Assembly (NCBI GenBank): GCA_965199095.1
Contig: CBDAQM010000004.1
Location: 62,001-126,000 of the forward strand
From: LMUY01 sp965199095
GTDB taxonomy: Bacteria > Pseudomonadota > Alphaproteobacteria > Acetobacterales > Acetobacteraceae
Reading direction: 5' to 3'
DNA: 64,000 bases
Below are positions 8,294 to 17,843 of this stretch, piece by piece. The notes beneath the pieces were generated by a model. That model made no database searches and had not been told where the DNA came from. It worked only from the letters and a program-made list of their open reading frames with translations. Positions within the stretch are counted from its first letter, which is position 1. Each line of letters starts with the position of its first letter. The position numbers and the translations under genes are program-made.

Positions 8294-8904
8294 CGCGCAA
8301 CTCGCTGTTTGGCGCCGGGCTCGGCCTGGTCGTGCTTGGCATGGTGGGCGTATCGTTTGCCTCCGTGCCGCTCTACCGGCTGTTTTGTGCCGTAACCGGC
8401 TATAACGGCACGCCCCAGATCGGGCCGGAGGCGCCGGTGGCGGAGGTGTCCCGCTCCATCACCATCGCGATGAACGCCAACACCAGCCCGCAACTGCCCT
8501 GGGCCTTCGCCCCCGAGAAGCGCACCGTCACGATGAAGCTGGGCGAGGAGCAACTCGCCTTCTATGACGGCAAGAACCTGTCGGACCATACGATCACCGG
8601 GCATGCGCTATACAACGTCACACCCGACGTGGTCGGCCGGTATTTCCACAAGACCGAGTGTTTCTGCTTCACCTCGCAGACCCTTGCCGCCGGCGAGAAG
8701 GTCCAGTTCCCCGTCACCTTCTGGGTCGACCCGGCGATCCTGCAGGACCCGGAAACGCGTGATGTGCACACGATTACGCTGTCGTATACCTTCTTCCCCT
8801 CTTTGGAGGAGGCAGCCAGGGTTGGCGCCTTGGCGACAGCCGGGCCGCACACCGGCAACACTGGCACGGTCCGCATCCTTGAGCCGGGTGCTGCCGGGGG
8901 ATGA
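8290..8904 (+). CDS. ctaG: Cytochrome c oxidase assembly factor CtaG/Cox11
   Basis: This is the 204-residue Cox11-type copper chaperone that delivers copper to the CuB site of subunit I. One N-terminal membrane helix (about 8-28) is followed by Cys33 (PLYRLFCAVTG) and the copper-binding CFCF motif (Cys124, Cys126) in an immunoglobulin-like domain facing the periplasm. All three conserved cysteines are present. The ATG overlaps the stop of the CoxF-like gene. Confidence 0.97.
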   Translation: MTRNSLFGAGLGLVVLGMVGVSFASVPLYRLFCAVTGYNGTPQIGPEAPVAEVSRSITIAMNANTSPQLPWAFAPEKRTVTMKLGEEQLAFYDGKNLSDHTITGHALYNVTPDVVGRYFHKTECFCFTSQTLAAGEKVQFPVTFWVDPAILQDPETRDVHTITLSYTFFPSLEEAARVGALATAGPHTGNTGTVRILEPGAAGG

Positions 8905-8967
8905 CGCCCGCCGCCGCACGCTCTATCCTGGTCGCAACGTGCCGCTCAACCCGATAGGTCTGTTCCC

Positions 8968-9819
8968 ATGGACACCCACGCCCCTACCGCGCCAATCGTC
9001 TCGTCCGGGCTGAAGCAGCCTTACCACCTGGTCAATCCTAGCCCGTGGCCGCTGACTGGCGCCCTCGGCGCCGGGCTGACGGTCGTGGGCATCATCCACG
9101 CCGCCCATTACGGCAGCTATCTCTGGCTGGTGCTCGGCCTTGCGGTCGTGCTGGCCACCATGGCCCTGTGGTGGTGGGACGTGCTGTCGGAAAGCCGGAC
9201 GCCCGGGCTGCACACCGCGGTCGTGCGACTCGGCTTGCGCTACGGCATGACGCTGTTCATCGCCAGCGAAGTCATGTTCTTCGTCGGGTTCTTCTGGGCG
9301 TTCTTCCATTTTGCGCTGTTCCCGGAGCATGTGCTGGGTGTCACCGGGCCGGCGGTTTGGCCGCCCGCCGGGATCGAGACGTTCGACCCGTTCAACCTGC
9401 CGTTCCTCAACACGATGATCCTGCTGCTGTCGGGCTGCACGGTCACCTGGGCGCACCACGCGCTGATCGAGAATGATCGGCGGCACCTGATCATGGCGCT
9501 GGGTATCACGGTCCTGCTGGGCATGTCCTTCACCGGCTTCCAGGTGCTGGAATACTCCGATGCGCCGTTCAAGTTCAGCGGCGGCGGGGTGTATCCCGCG
9601 GTGTTCTTCCTCGCCACCGGCTTCCACGGCTTCCACGTCATCGTCGGTACCTGTTTCCTGATCGTGTGCTGGTTCCGCTCGCGCGCCGGGCAGTTCAGCC
9701 CGCAGCGGCATTTCGGGTTTGAGGCCGCGGCCTGGTATTGGCATTTCGTCGACGTGGTGTGGCTGTTCCTGTTCGTCGCGGTGTATTGGTGGGGCGCCGG
9801 CGTCACGGTCGCGGAGTAG
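8968..9819 (+). CDS. ctaE: Cytochrome c oxidase subunit III
   Basis: The 283-residue protein has seven hydrophobic helices and the family hallmarks PYHLVNPSPWPL at the N-terminus, RYGMTLFIASEVMFFVGF (Glu in the helix), TWAHHALIE and GFHGFHVIVGT, ending WYWHFVDVVWLFLF. Subunit III stabilises the proton-pumping core. It follows ctaG after 63 bases, and the following DUF983 gene starts with the base after its stop codon. Confidence 0.98.
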   Translation: MDTHAPTAPIVSSGLKQPYHLVNPSPWPLTGALGAGLTVVGIIHAAHYGSYLWLVLGLAVVLATMALWWWDVLSESRTPGLHTAVVRLGLRYGMTLFIASEVMFFVGFFWAFFHFALFPEHVLGVTGPAVWPPAGIETFDPFNLPFLNTMILLLSGCTVTWAHHALIENDRRHLIMALGITVLLGMSFTGFQVLEYSDAPFKFSGGGVYPAVFFLATGFHGFHVIVGTCFLIVCWFRSRAGQFSPQRHFGFEAAAWYWHFVDVVWLFLFVAVYWWGAGVTVAE

Positions 9820-9820
9820 C

Positions 9821-10186
9821 GTGTCGGGGACCATCCAACCCAGCCTGCTCCGAAGCTCGCTGCTCTGCCGCTGTCCGCGGTGCGGTGAGGCATGTATCTT
9901 CACGGGAGTGCTGACCGTGCGGGATCGTTGCCCGGTCTGTGACCTGAATCTGGCTGCCGCCGATACGGGGGATGGCGCCGCCGCGTTCATCATCCTGATC
10001 GAAGGCACCGTGCTGGTCGCCTTGGCGTTCTGGGTGGAGTTCCGCTTCAACCCACCGCTCTGGGTCCACGCGGTGCTGTGGCCGGTCCTGGCGATCCCGG
10101 GCACCATCATGATGATGCGGCCGATCAAGGCCTTCCTGGTTGCCCAGCAATTCCGCAACCGGCCGGAGGAGATGGGGGCGGAATGA
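9821..10186 (+). CDS. DUF983 family membrane protein
   Basis: The 121-residue protein reads from GTG at 9821, one base after the ctaE stop. It holds a zinc-ribbon-like pair CPRCGEAC and CPVCDL near the N-terminus and two membrane helices (about 52-72 and 78-95). DUF983 proteins are regular members of oxidase clusters in alphaproteobacteria, with no settled function. An assembly or metal-handling role fits the cysteines and the context but is inference. The gene overlaps the SURF1 ATG. Confidence 0.85.
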   Translation: MSGTIQPSLLRSSLLCRCPRCGEACIFTGVLTVRDRCPVCDLNLAAADTGDGAAAFIILIEGTVLVALAFWVEFRFNPPLWVHAVLWPVLAIPGTIMMMRPIKAFLVAQQFRNRPEEMGAE

Positions 10187-10881
10187 CCGCGGCCATCCTC
10201 TCCCTGCGGGCGTCGCGCGCCCGCGCGTTGATGGCGCCGGCGGTCACGACGGCGATCATGCTGGCGATCCTGGTTTCGCTCGGCGTATGGCAACTGCACC
10301 GCCTGCAGTGGAAGCTCGCCATCCTGGCGGAGATCGACAAGGCGGAGGCGTCGCCGCCGGTCCCACTGCCGGCTCATCCGCTGCCATTCACCAAGGTGAG
10401 CGTCATGGGTCGCATCAGGACCGACGTGTCGGCGCTGTACGCGGTCGATGTGCGGGATGTGCCCGGCGGGACGGCGATGGGCGCGCAGTTGATCGAACCG
10501 CTGGAGCGGCCGGGCCAGGACCCGATCCTGGTCGACCGCGGCTGGATCCCGGACGGCCAGGCCAACATCCCCGGCGGTGACGTGACGGTCGTCGGCTACA
10601 TCCGGGCGCCTGCCACCCCCGGCATGTTCAGCCCCGAGGACGATCTGGCCGCCCGGCATTTCTACACGCTGGACCCTGCCAAGATCGGCACGTCGCTTGG
10701 CCTGCCGCGCGTGGCGCCTTTCACCCTGGTCGCGCTGGGGAGTGGCGGCATGCCGGAACCCGCGACCGCCCTGCCGCGACCGCCGAACGACCACCTGAAT
10801 TACGCGCTGACCTGGTTCGGGCTGGCCCTGTCCTTGCTGGTCGTGTTCGGCGCCTATGTGCGCAAGGTCCTCCGCGCATGA
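10183..10881 (+). CDS. SURF1 family cytochrome oxidase assembly protein
   Basis: This 232-residue protein has the SURF1 layout: an N-terminal membrane helix (about 17-35, ending WQLHRLQWK), a periplasmic domain with VDRGWIP near residue 120, and a C-terminal helix (NYALTWFGLALSLLVVFGAYV). SURF1 helps insert haem a into subunit I. The ATG overlaps the DUF983 stop (ATGA), fixing the start. The stop overlaps the ATG of the carboxypeptidase gene, so the whole set is co-translated. Confidence 0.93.
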   Translation: MTAAILSLRASRARALMAPAVTTAIMLAILVSLGVWQLHRLQWKLAILAEIDKAEASPPVPLPAHPLPFTKVSVMGRIRTDVSALYAVDVRDVPGGTAMGAQLIEPLERPGQDPILVDRGWIPDGQANIPGGDVTVVGYIRAPATPGMFSPEDDLAARHFYTLDPAKIGTSLGLPRVAPFTLVALGSGGMPEPATALPRPPNDHLNYALTWFGLALSLLVVFGAYVRKVLRA

Positions 10882-12374
10882 ATGCCGCCGCCGGCCAGGC
10901 CTATGATCGCCTGCAGGACCGCTTCACCCGCATCGCCACCTTGAATGAGGCGTCCGCCGTGCTCGGCTGGGACGCCGCGGCGATGATGCCGGAGGGTGGC
11001 GCCGCCGCGCGCGGTGACCAGCTTGCGGTGCTGGCCGGCCTGGCCCACGGGCAACTGACGGCGCCCTCCGTCGCCGACGACCTGGCCGAGGCGGAGGCGC
11101 CGTCCGACCCGTGGCGGGACGCCAACCTGCGCCTGATGCGCCACGCCTTCACCCGCGCGACCGCGATACCGTCCGACCTGGTCGAAGCCACCGCCCGCGC
11201 CAACGCCGCCTGCGAGACAGTGTGGCGTCAGGCCAGGCGCACCGCCGATTTCGCGCTGGTTGCGCCCTTGTTGGCGGAGGTCGTGCGGCTGACCCGGCAC
11301 GCCGCCGCAGCGCTGGCGCCGGTGCTGGGCCTGTCGCCCTACGACGCCCTGATGGACGGCTACCAGCCCGGCATCACCGCGGCCGACGTGACGCCGGTCT
11401 TCACCCAATACGAGGCGTTCCTGCGCGAGGCGCTGCCGCAGGCGCTGGAGCGGCAGGCGCGTTCCCCGGCGCCACTGCCGTTGCCGGGCCGCTTCCCTGC
11501 CGCAACGCAGGAGGCGGTATGCCGCCGCCTGTCGCAACGCGCCGGGCTGGAGTTCACCCACGCTCGGCTGGACCGGTCCACCCACCCGTTTTGCGGCGGC
11601 ACGCCGACCGATATCCGCATCACGACCCGGTATGACGAGGTCGATCCGGCGCAGGCCATCATGGGCGTGCTGCACGAAACCGGCCATGCCCTCTACGAGC
11701 GCGGCCTGCCCACCGCCTACGCGCGCCAGCCCGTGGGGGAGGCCGCCGGGATGGCGGTGCATGAGAGCCAGTCGTTGATCATGGAGATGCAGGCCTGCCG
11801 CACCGACGCGTATCTCGCCTGGCTGGGCCCGGAATTGCACGCCGCGTTCGGCGGCGACCCGGCGCCGTACCAGCCGGAGAATTTGGCCCGGCTGTGGCGC
11901 CGCGTGCGCCCCGGCTGCATCCGGGTGGATGCGGACGAAATGACCTATCCCGCCCATGTCATCCTCCGCTTCCGGCTGGAGCAGGCGTTGGTGGCGGGGA
12001 CGCTGGACGTCGCGGACCTGCCAGGCGCCTGGAACGCCGGCATGCGGGATTTGCTGGGCATCATGCCGCCCGACGACGCCCAGGGCTGCCTGCAGGACAT
12101 CCACTGGTACGATGGCGCGTTCGGCTACTTCCCATCCTACACGCTGGGTGCGATGGCCGCGGCGCAACTGATGGCGGCGGCGCGGCGCGCCAACGCGGAC
12201 GTCGACGCGGCGCTTGCCCAGGGCGAGCACGCGCCGTTGCTGACGTGGCTGCGCGCCAACGTTCATGGGCAGGGCAGCCGACTGGGCTTCAACCAGTTGC
12301 TTCGCGTGGCGACAGGCAAGCCGCTTGATCCCACGGATTTCGAGGCGCATTTGGCAGCCCGTTATCTGTCGTAG
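10878..12374 (+). CDS. M32 carboxypeptidase Taq family metallopeptidase
   Basis: This 498-residue zinc carboxypeptidase has the HETGH motif at 266-270 (HExxH) and the nearby downstream GEAAGMAVHESQS segment supplying the third ligand Glu. These enzymes remove C-terminal amino acids in the cytoplasm. The length is normal for the family. Its start overlaps the SURF1 stop, so it is translated with the oxidase operon, although a direct role in oxidase biogenesis is not known. It often sits next to unrelated genes in relatives, so the link may only be positional. Confidence 0.95.
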   Translation: MNAAAGQAYDRLQDRFTRIATLNEASAVLGWDAAAMMPEGGAAARGDQLAVLAGLAHGQLTAPSVADDLAEAEAPSDPWRDANLRLMRHAFTRATAIPSDLVEATARANAACETVWRQARRTADFALVAPLLAEVVRLTRHAAAALAPVLGLSPYDALMDGYQPGITAADVTPVFTQYEAFLREALPQALERQARSPAPLPLPGRFPAATQEAVCRRLSQRAGLEFTHARLDRSTHPFCGGTPTDIRITTRYDEVDPAQAIMGVLHETGHALYERGLPTAYARQPVGEAAGMAVHESQSLIMEMQACRTDAYLAWLGPELHAAFGGDPAPYQPENLARLWRRVRPGCIRVDADEMTYPAHVILRFRLEQALVAGTLDVADLPGAWNAGMRDLLGIMPPDDAQGCLQDIHWYDGAFGYFPSYTLGAMAAAQLMAAARRANADVDAALAQGEHAPLLTWLRANVHGQGSRLGFNQLLRVATGKPLDPTDFEAHLAARYLS

Positions 12375-12444
12375 CGCCCAGTCGTTGCCGGCCGAAGGCT
12401 CAGCAATTATTGAAGGTTGCATCTTCGCATAACGGACAGTCGCC

Positions 12445-13764
12445 ATGGCAAACCTGAACGAGATCAACTCGGATGGCAGCCTCATCAATGAGGGGCTGGA
12501 CTTCATTGCAAACGTCGCGCCGACTCAGGGTCAAGGGATAAGCCCTGCCACCCAAGCGAGTTACATTGCAGGCAATACCGCGTTCGTCACAGGCGACGAG
12601 ATTACGTCTGCTTTAATCACGGGCACCGGCTTCACATACGACAGCAACGGGTTCCTACGGGGCGGCGTCATAACCGCGATTGAAGCAGGGTATGACATCT
12701 ATGGCGGTGCATTTGGTTCTGACACCTACACCAACATCAGCCTGCCGGTGTCATACGCATTGAGCTTGGATAGTATACCGGGAGGTGCGGAGCCGACCGT
12801 CCTCGCGGGGAACAACACGATCAACGTGATGGCGCCGACGGCGACGGGATACGGCGGCAATGATACTTTCGATATCGTGAGTGGTGGCCTCGCGGCTGTT
12901 CCACAAAACACGACGACCACGAACGTCAATGGCGGTGGCGGCGTTAATACGGCCGATTTTGCGGCACTCCGCTCCATTGTGACGGTGTCTGGCGGTGGCG
13001 GGAATGAGACTGTGAGCCAGCCGGTTGGCGTCACCGCCGACCTCGTCTCGATCGACAAGATACAGTTCATCGACGGTTCGATCTATGAAGACAACGCGAC
13101 ACCCGGCGCCCGGGCCGCGCTCGCGTTTGAGGGTATTCTGGGGCGGTTGCCCGACGCGATCAACGCCGGCGGCTACGGCCAAATTGCCGAACAGAGCGAC
13201 GCGCAGACTGCTGCAAGAGCGCTGCTCGCGACCCCAGAAGGCCAGGCCGACACGGCGAACCTGAGCAATGCGGATTTTGTTACCCGGCTGTATGAGAACA
13301 TGCTGCACCGTGCCCCCGATGCCGCTGGGGCCGCTGGCTGGCAAGCCGACCTCGATACGGGGCAACTCGATCGTGGCACCGTGGTCGCCTCGTTCGCAGG
13401 CTCAAGCGAGGCGCAGCAGGTGAACTCCGCCGCATTCGCCAGTGGCGGCGTGTTCGCTGCCGACCCAGGTTCCGTCGAGGCGCTGCGTGCCTATGAGGTC
13501 CTGCTGAACCGCCTGCCCGAGGCAAGCTCGCTGGGCGACGTCACGGCGACGCTCGACAATGGCCTCATCACGCTACAGCAACTGTATTCGGCAATACAGG
13601 GTTCCGCGGAGTTCAAGGCGGACGCTTCGACGGGACAAGGCAATCCATACGGCATCACCTCCACGACCTCGTACGCGAGCATCCGGGCGATCGCACTGAG
13701 CGATCCGGTGACCTCGCTGATCATGCCACTGGTCACCAGTAACGGTGTCGCTGTCCATAGCTGA
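12445..13764 (+). CDS. DUF4214 domain protein, probably secreted
   Basis: This 439-residue acidic protein is rich in Gly, Asn, Thr and Ala. Residues 1-215 resemble the beta-rich, glycine-rich repeats of secreted adhesins (GGGGVNTADF, GGGGNETV). The second half carries up to three DUF4214-like units, each with a L(L/H)xRxPD-type core: AFEGILGRLPD (about 226), LYENMLHRAPDAAGAAGW (about 281) and YEVLLNRLPE (about 350). No signal peptide is seen, which suits type I secretion, but no exporter is nearby. Base composition of the first half is clearly lower in GC than its neighbours, suggesting acquisition. Function is unknown. Confidence 0.8.
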   Translation: MANLNEINSDGSLINEGLDFIANVAPTQGQGISPATQASYIAGNTAFVTGDEITSALITGTGFTYDSNGFLRGGVITAIEAGYDIYGGAFGSDTYTNISLPVSYALSLDSIPGGAEPTVLAGNNTINVMAPTATGYGGNDTFDIVSGGLAAVPQNTTTTNVNGGGGVNTADFAALRSIVTVSGGGGNETVSQPVGVTADLVSIDKIQFIDGSIYEDNATPGARAALAFEGILGRLPDAINAGGYGQIAEQSDAQTAARALLATPEGQADTANLSNADFVTRLYENMLHRAPDAAGAAGWQADLDTGQLDRGTVVASFAGSSEAQQVNSAAFASGGVFAADPGSVEALRAYEVLLNRLPEASSLGDVTATLDNGLITLQQLYSAIQGSAEFKADASTGQGNPYGITSTTSYASIRAIALSDPVTSLIMPLVTSNGVAVHS

Positions 13765-13819
13765 GGCCAAGGCGACGGCAACGGAGCGTTAATCCGCCGG
13801 CGGCATAGTCGTTGGCGAA

Positions 13820-14398
13820 ATGATCCGCTGTCTTCACTCTTGCGCTGCGGGGATCGTGCGCGCTGTGCCTACCCCGCTGCGCGAGCTGCGTCGGGCGCGG
13901 CAGGGTGCGACCGCGGTCGAATTCGCGCTCGTCTCCCTGCCGCTCGTCATGCTCATCATCGGGATCATGTCGTTCGGCTATACCTTCTACCTGCAATTCG
14001 CGCTGGACTACTCGCTGCAGCAGGCGGTGCGGCAGGTCCAAATCGGCAAGGTCGCCGGCAGCACGTCGGCCGGGACGTTCATTTCGAACGTGATGTGCCC
14101 GATCTTCTCGCAATTCGCGTCCTGCGCCGGGCTCCAGGTGTCCGTGCAACAGGTGTCGGATTACTCGGCCAGCTACTCGACCATCACGAGCACGTCTCAA
14201 CCGACGGCCTTCTGCACGGGACAACCCGGCACGCTGATGTTCGCCCGCGCGACCTACCAGGCGCCGGTCTGGGCAAGCTTCATGGTGTTCGCCCTGCCAC
14301 CCAGCCCAGTGTCGACCGGGCAGAACATCGTGTCCGCCGCGGCCTTCGCCAACGAGAACCCGTCCGGCGTGACCACAGTGACGACACCCGGATGCTGA
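13820..14398 (+). CDS. TadE-like pseudopilin protein
   Basis: This 192-residue protein has the TadE N-terminus: a basic leader (LRELRRARQGATAVEFAL) with Gly29 and Glu34 bordering a hydrophobic helix (about 35-57), the shape of a type IV-like pseudopilin leader, followed by an extracytoplasmic domain with four or more cysteines. TadE-like proteins assist Flp/Tad pili. The Tad ATPase and secretin genes are not in the window. The stop overlaps the ATG of the next gene. A GTG at 13865 would also keep the motif. Confidence 0.85.
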   Translation: MIRCLHSCAAGIVRAVPTPLRELRRARQGATAVEFALVSLPLVMLIIGIMSFGYTFYLQFALDYSLQQAVRQVQIGKVAGSTSAGTFISNVMCPIFSQFASCAGLQVSVQQVSDYSASYSTITSTSQPTAFCTGQPGTLMFARATYQAPVWASFMVFALPPSPVSTGQNIVSAAAFANENPSGVTTVTTPGC

Positions 14399-15051
14399 AA
14401 CTTCTGCGCAGCCGCCGAGCCCTGGCGGGCATCGAGTTCGCGCTCGTGGCGCCGTTCCTGGTGGCGATCCTGCTGGCGGTGGCGGACCTGTCGCGCGCCA
14501 TCCTCATGATGCGGCGCCTGACCGTCGCCGCGGACGAAACAGCGACCATCGCCTCGACGGAGGCAGTTCAAGCCAACAGCCTGAACATTCTGTCGCCCTA
14601 CCAGGCCTATGCGGCCACGACGGCGCCGCTGGCGATTTTCCCGACGTGGCTGTCCTCGCAGGCGAGCGTGAACAACAGCTTCTCGGTGACCCTGTCGGAG
14701 GTGAATTTCACCGCCAGCAACTGCACGACCTCCTGCACCTACACGGCCCATGTGTCCTGGAGCGTTGCGAACCCCTCCGGACAGGCCGTGCTGCGCGCAT
14801 GCGGCACGTTGACCTCGGTGCCCAACACGTCACCCAGCAGCCTGACGACGCTGCCGGCCGGGGCGTTCGGGGCGACATCAGTCCTCGTGGCCGACGTGTC
14901 GCAGGTGTTCGTTCCGCTCTTCACGTCGGTCTTCGTCGGGAACTTCACCATGCAGCGGACCGCGTACGTCTCGCCACGGGTCAACAACGCCATCACGTTG
15001 TCGCCCGGTTTTGTCGGTAAGGCAGCAGTCATCTGCGGGTCGACTTCATGA
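14392..15051 (+). CDS. TadE/TadF-like pseudopilin protein
   Basis: The 219-residue protein is read from ATG 14392, overlapping the previous stop. It has the same architecture as its neighbour: basic start (KLLRSRRALAGIEFALVAPF), a single hydrophobic helix (about 14-35, Glu at 14), then a Ser/Thr-rich exported domain with paired cysteines (NCTTSCTY). It is therefore a second TadE/TadF-type protein of the same operon. The stop overlaps the start of the TadG-like gene. Confidence 0.83.
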   Translation: MLKLLRSRRALAGIEFALVAPFLVAILLAVADLSRAILMMRRLTVAADETATIASTEAVQANSLNILSPYQAYAATTAPLAIFPTWLSSQASVNNSFSVTLSEVNFTASNCTTSCTYTAHVSWSVANPSGQAVLRACGTLTSVPNTSPSSLTTLPAGAFGATSVLVADVSQVFVPLFTSVFVGNFTMQRTAYVSPRVNNAITLSPGFVGKAAVICGSTS

Positions 15052-16364
15052 TGAGGCGGCTCCTACGTCGGCTCCGCCGCGACCGCCGCGGGAATGTGGC
15101 GATCGTCACCGCGCTGCTCATGATCCCATTGATCGGCATGGCCGGCCTGGCGATTGACATCGGCAGCGCCATGTCGGCGCGCGCAAGCCTGGATGCCGCC
15201 GCGGATACCGCGGCCCTTTTGGCCACCACCGTTGCATCCAATGCTTACCTGGCGGGGACTGCGAACCCGACGGGCGTAGCGCAAACCGCCGCCTCCCAGC
15301 GCTTCAACGCGCAGGCCGGGACAATCGGCAGCGTCACGGTCGGCACGGTCAACGTGGCCGTCACGCAGTCTGGAACGCAGTTCACTTCCAACGTGACCTA
15401 CACCGCGCTCTACCAGACGGCGCTGGGGCCGGTGATCGGCGTCAACAGCATCCCGCTCGGCGGCGTGTCGGCGGCAAGCCTGTCGATCAATCCGTATGTC
15501 GATATCCAGGTCCTGATGGACGTGTCGGCCTCAATGCTCATCGCGGCGACGCCAACCGACATCGCGAACATGCAGACCTTGACGACGAACTTCAAGGCGA
15601 CGCCGGGCGAAGTCGTGCCGGACAACGCGGGCGCGGCATGCGCCTTCGCCTGTCATTGGAACACGCTGGGCACCGACTACCTCGGGCTGGCGCAGAAGAA
15701 CGGCGTGACGCTGCGCATCGACGTGCTGCGCTCGGCAGTGGGCAACTTGATCACCAACATCGCCGCGCTCAACAACCAGGCGGCGTTCCGGCTGGGCCTG
15801 ACGACCTTTGCAGAGGCGTTCACCCAGATTTATCCGATGAGCTCCAATATTTCCGCGGCGAGCAGCTACCTGCCGTCCATCTCCCCGGACGTCAATCTTT
15901 GCACCAGCAATTGTCCGGAGACCTATTTTGCCAGTGCGATGGCGAGCCTGGGCACCATCATCGGCACGTCCGGCAACGGCGCCACCCAGGCCACGTCACA
16001 GAAATTCCTGTTCATTGTCAGCGATGGCCTGGTGGATCAGTATACCGGTAGCTCACGGGTGATCGGTCCGATCAACCCCGGCAGTTGCGCCGCGATAAAG
16101 GCGCAGGGGGTGCAGATCCTCACGCTCTATACGCCCTACTCCGAACTCCCGAATAACGGGTTCTGGGTACAGAACGTCGCGCAATTCCAGGAGCCCTGGG
16201 ATTCGGAGCAGCCGCCGCAGCCGGACCTGATCCAGCAGGCGATGTCCGCCTGCGCCACGTCGCCGAACTTTGCCTTCGTCGCCAGCAACTCCGCCCAGAT
16301 CGATGCGCAGCTTCAGGTGATGTTGGCCACCGTGCTGCAAACCTCGGGGCACTTCACGCAGTAG
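15048..16364 (+). CDS. TadG-like protein with von Willebrand A-like domain
   Basis: The 438-residue protein starts with the TadG leader (RRDRRGNVAIVTALLMIPLIGMAGLAIDIG) and one membrane helix, then a large extracytoplasmic part. A von Willebrand A-type metal site DVSAS is at 158-162, preceded by VDIQVLM and followed by FLFIVSDGLVD near residue 325. Four or more cysteines could form disulfides. TadG proteins anchor or help assemble Flp pili. It is the last gene of a three-gene overlapping operon. Confidence 0.88.
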   Translation: MMRRLLRRLRRDRRGNVAIVTALLMIPLIGMAGLAIDIGSAMSARASLDAAADTAALLATTVASNAYLAGTANPTGVAQTAASQRFNAQAGTIGSVTVGTVNVAVTQSGTQFTSNVTYTALYQTALGPVIGVNSIPLGGVSAASLSINPYVDIQVLMDVSASMLIAATPTDIANMQTLTTNFKATPGEVVPDNAGAACAFACHWNTLGTDYLGLAQKNGVTLRIDVLRSAVGNLITNIAALNNQAAFRLGLTTFAEAFTQIYPMSSNISAASSYLPSISPDVNLCTSNCPETYFASAMASLGTIIGTSGNGATQATSQKFLFIVSDGLVDQYTGSSRVIGPINPGSCAAIKAQGVQILTLYTPYSELPNNGFWVQNVAQFQEPWDSEQPPQPDLIQQAMSACATSPNFAFVASNSAQIDAQLQVMLATVLQTSGHFTQ

Positions 16365-16439
16365 CGGCGGCTGCCCTGGCAGAATGATCCTGGTGAGAGG
16401 ACCCTCGCCCTGGCGGCGGTCTGCGCCTAGTATCCACGG

Positions 16440-17843
16440 ATGCGGTATATCTCAACCCGCGGGCAGGCGCCCGCGCGCGACTTCGCCGGGGTGCTGCTGG
16501 CCGGGCTGGCCGAGGATGGCGGGCTGTTCGTGCCGGAAAGCTGGCCGAACTGGTCCCATGCCGACCTGCGGGCCTTCCGCGGCCTGCCGTATCCCGAACT
16601 CGCCGCCCAGGTGATGCAGCCTTTCGTCGGCGACGCGGTCCCGTTCAGCACGCTGCAGGCGATCTGCCGGGACGCCTATGCCGGGTTCGCCCACCCGGCC
16701 GTCGTGCCGATGGTCCAGCTCGACACCGGATTGTGGTCGCTGGAGCTGTTCCACGGGCCGACGCTCGCCTTCAAGGATGTGGCGATGCAGGTGCTGGGCC
16801 GCCTGTTCGACCATGTGCTGGCGGCGCGGGGGGAGCGGGTGACCATCGTCGGCGCCACCAGCGGCGACACCGGGTCCGCCGCGATCGAGGCGTGCCGGGA
16901 CCGCAGCAACGTCGATATCGCCATCCTGTATCCGCATGGCCGCACCAGTGAGGTGCAGCGGCGGCAGATGACGACGGTGAACGCCGCCAACGTCGCCAAT
17001 ATCGCCGTGGACGGCACGTTCGACGATTGCCAGGACCTGGTGAAGGCGATGTTCGCCGACGCGCCGTTCCGCAGCGACCTCCGCCTGTCCGCCGTCAACT
17101 CCATCAACTGGGCGCGGATCGCCGCGCAAATCCCCTATTACGTCGCTGCCGCCCTGGCGCTCGGCGCGCCGGAGCGGGAGGTGGCGTTCAGCGTGCCCAC
17201 GGGCAATTTCGGCAACGTGCTGGCCGCCTGGGCAGCCCGGCGCATGGGGCTGCCGGTGGCGCGGCTGGTGGTGGCCAGCAACCGCAACGACATCCTCACC
17301 CGCTTCCTGGCCGGCAACGACATGACCATGGCCCCGGTCGAGCCCAGCCTGTCGCCATCGATGGACATCCAGGTCAGCTCCAACTTCGAGCGCCTGCTGT
17401 TCGAATTGCTGGACCGCGACCCGGCGGCGACCGCTTCCGCCATGACCGGGTTCCGCCGCACCGGCCGCATGGACGTGCCGCACGCCGCCTGGCAACGGGC
17501 CACCACGCTGATGCACGGCTTCCGCCTGGACGACGAGGGCACGCTCGCGGAGATCCGCCGGCTCGACACCGTGTGCGGCTACCTGGCGGACCCGCATACT
17601 GCGATCGGCGTCGCCGCCGCCCGGGCGTTGCCCTGTGCCCACCACCTGCCGACCATCGCCGCGGCCACCGCCCACCCGGCGAAGTTCCCGGAGGCCATGG
17701 AACGCGCCACCGGGCGGCGCCCGCCGCTGCCAAAGCACTTGGCCGACCTATATGACAGGCCGGAACGCTTCACCACCGCCCCCAACGACCTCGACGCGAT
17801 CGAGGCGAAGGTCCGGGCCTTCGCATACAGGAACGCCGCATGA
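16440..17843 (+). CDS. thrC: Threonine synthase
   Basis: This 467-residue PLP enzyme makes threonine from O-phosphohomoserine. The N-terminal MRYISTRGQAPARDFAGVLLAGLAEDGGLFVPE is typical. The PLP-binding lysine is Lys112 (LAFKDVAMQ), with the phosphate-binding GATSGDTGSAA loop near 138 and the SINWARIAAQIPYY segment near 221. The length matches the long proteobacterial/yeast type. Its last bases overlap the ATG of the M16 peptidase gene (ATGA), a pairing common in alphaproteobacteria. Confidence 0.97.
   Translation: MRYISTRGQAPARDFAGVLLAGLAEDGGLFVPESWPNWSHADLRAFRGLPYPELAAQVMQPFVGDAVPFSTLQAICRDAYAGFAHPAVVPMVQLDTGLWSLELFHGPTLAFKDVAMQVLGRLFDHVLAARGERVTIVGATSGDTGSAAIEACRDRSNVDIAILYPHGRTSEVQRRQMTTVNAANVANIAVDGTFDDCQDLVKAMFADAPFRSDLRLSAVNSINWARIAAQIPYYVAAALALGAPEREVAFSVPTGNFGNVLAAWAARRMGLPVARLVVASNRNDILTRFLAGNDMTMAPVEPSLSPSMDIQVSSNFERLLFELLDRDPAATASAMTGFRRTGRMDVPHAAWQRATTLMHGFRLDDEGTLAEIRRLDTVCGYLADPHTAIGVAAARALPCAHHLPTIAAATAHPAKFPEAMERATGRRPPLPKHLADLYDRPERFTTAPNDLDAIEAKVRAFAYRNAA

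Noticed and set aside
8923..10794. A 623-codon minus-strand frame across ctaE, DUF983 and SURF1
   Set aside because: It is antisense to three well-recognised oxidase genes and has no domain pattern.
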